Shown here in pieces: positions 5,756 to 5,994 of a DNA stretch of 5,994 nt. Origin of the DNA: Deltaproteobacteria bacterium (GTDB lineage Bacteria; Desulfobacterota; DSM-4660; Desulfatiglandales; B25-G16); assembly GCA_003646935.1 (NCBI GenBank), contig QMLW01000144.1:1-5994 (forward strand). The letters are read 5' to 3'. The notes beneath the pieces were generated by a model, which saw nothing but the letters and a program-made list of their open reading frames with translations, was not told the DNA's origin and ran no database searches. A program made the position numbers and the translations under genes. Every line of letters starts with the position of its first letter. Position 1 is the stretch's first letter.

Positions 5756-5994
5756 ATGCTTCTGGTATACCACTTTCTTGCTACCCTTTTGCTCACCCTG
5801 TTTTTCCCGGTTCTCTACCCATTACGCGATAGGATTCGCTTACGAGAAAGGCTTGCACTAGGGTTGCCAAATCTAGCCGAATCAGCAGCAGGAAGGCTGT
5901 GGGTTCATGCACTTTCAGTTGGGGAGGTGCTCTCTTCGATTCCGCTGCTCGAGGCCCTGAAACGGAAATATCCCTCGAGGGAACTCGTTCTTTC
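5756..5994 (+). CDS. waaA: 3-deoxy-D-manno-octulosonic acid (Kdo) transferase, N-terminal part
   Basis: Transfers Kdo from CMP-Kdo to the lipid IV-A precursor at the cytoplasmic face of the inner membrane; also called KdtA. Only the first 79 codons are present before the window ends. The N-terminus has a hydrophobic anchor (about residues 1-22), a basic RDRIRLRERLALGLP segment, and then the family signature GRLWVHALSVGEVLSSIPLLEALKR. E57 in SVGE corresponds to the glutamate proposed as the catalytic base. ATG 5756 is the first possible start, because an in-frame TAA lies at 5747-5749. It has no good Shine-Dalgarno: the bases just upstream (GAGTAACGAGCG) belong to the inverted-repeat end. The gene follows the kinase on the same strand, separated only by the repeat. 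Whether it transfers one or more Kdo units cannot be told from this fragment. Confidence 0.93.
   Translation, partial: MLLVYHFLATLLLTLFFPVLYPLRDRIRLRERLALGLPNLAESAAGRLWVHALSVGEVLSSIPLLEALKRKYPSRELVL

Overview
The window looks like chromosomal DNA from a Gram-negative bacterium and is devoted to the cell envelope. The mix of an NtrY-type kinase, a DUF4390 protein, single-copy lipid A/Kdo genes and a sigma-54-type promoter best fits a deltaproteobacterial (Desulfobacterota/Syntrophobacterales-like) lineage. That placement is inferred from gene content and protein style, not from a marker gene. No rRNA, tRNA, CRISPR array, transposase or phage gene is visible.

Layout, left to right. (1) Positions 1-1164, minus strand: an MltA-family lytic transglycosylase lipoprotein, with its last residues cut off by the window edge. 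(2) Positions 1165-1588: a divergent, AT-rich control region. It carries a near-consensus sigma-54 (-24/-12) promoter reading toward lpxC and an upstream perfect dyad that could be an activator site. (3) Positions 1589-2518, plus: lpxC, the committed step of lipid A synthesis. (4) Positions 2519-2806: a non-coding gap with a weaker sigma-54-like motif. (5) Positions 2807-3373, plus: an exported DUF4390 protein. (6) Positions 3379-5610, plus: a four-TM NtrY-like sensor histidine kinase, packed directly against the DUF4390 gene. (7) Positions 5611-5755: a structured repeat with inverted ends and two GC/TTC hairpins, filling the whole gap between the kinase stop codon and the next start. (8) Positions 5756-5994, plus: the N-terminal 79 residues of WaaA (KdtA), the Kdo transferase, running off the right edge.

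How the genes may work together. LpxC starts lipid A synthesis, WaaA adds Kdo to the lipid A precursor, and MltA trims peptidoglycan, so both envelope layers are represented. The NtrY-like kinase belongs to a family whose partner regulators (NtrX) are usually sigma-54 activators, and lpxC has a sigma-54-type promoter. The simplest hypothesis is that lipid A synthesis here is under sigma-54/two-component control. No response regulator gene lies in the window, so this link is inferred. The gene content is otherwise conventional. The most unusual items are the lpxC promoter and the repeat in front of waaA.
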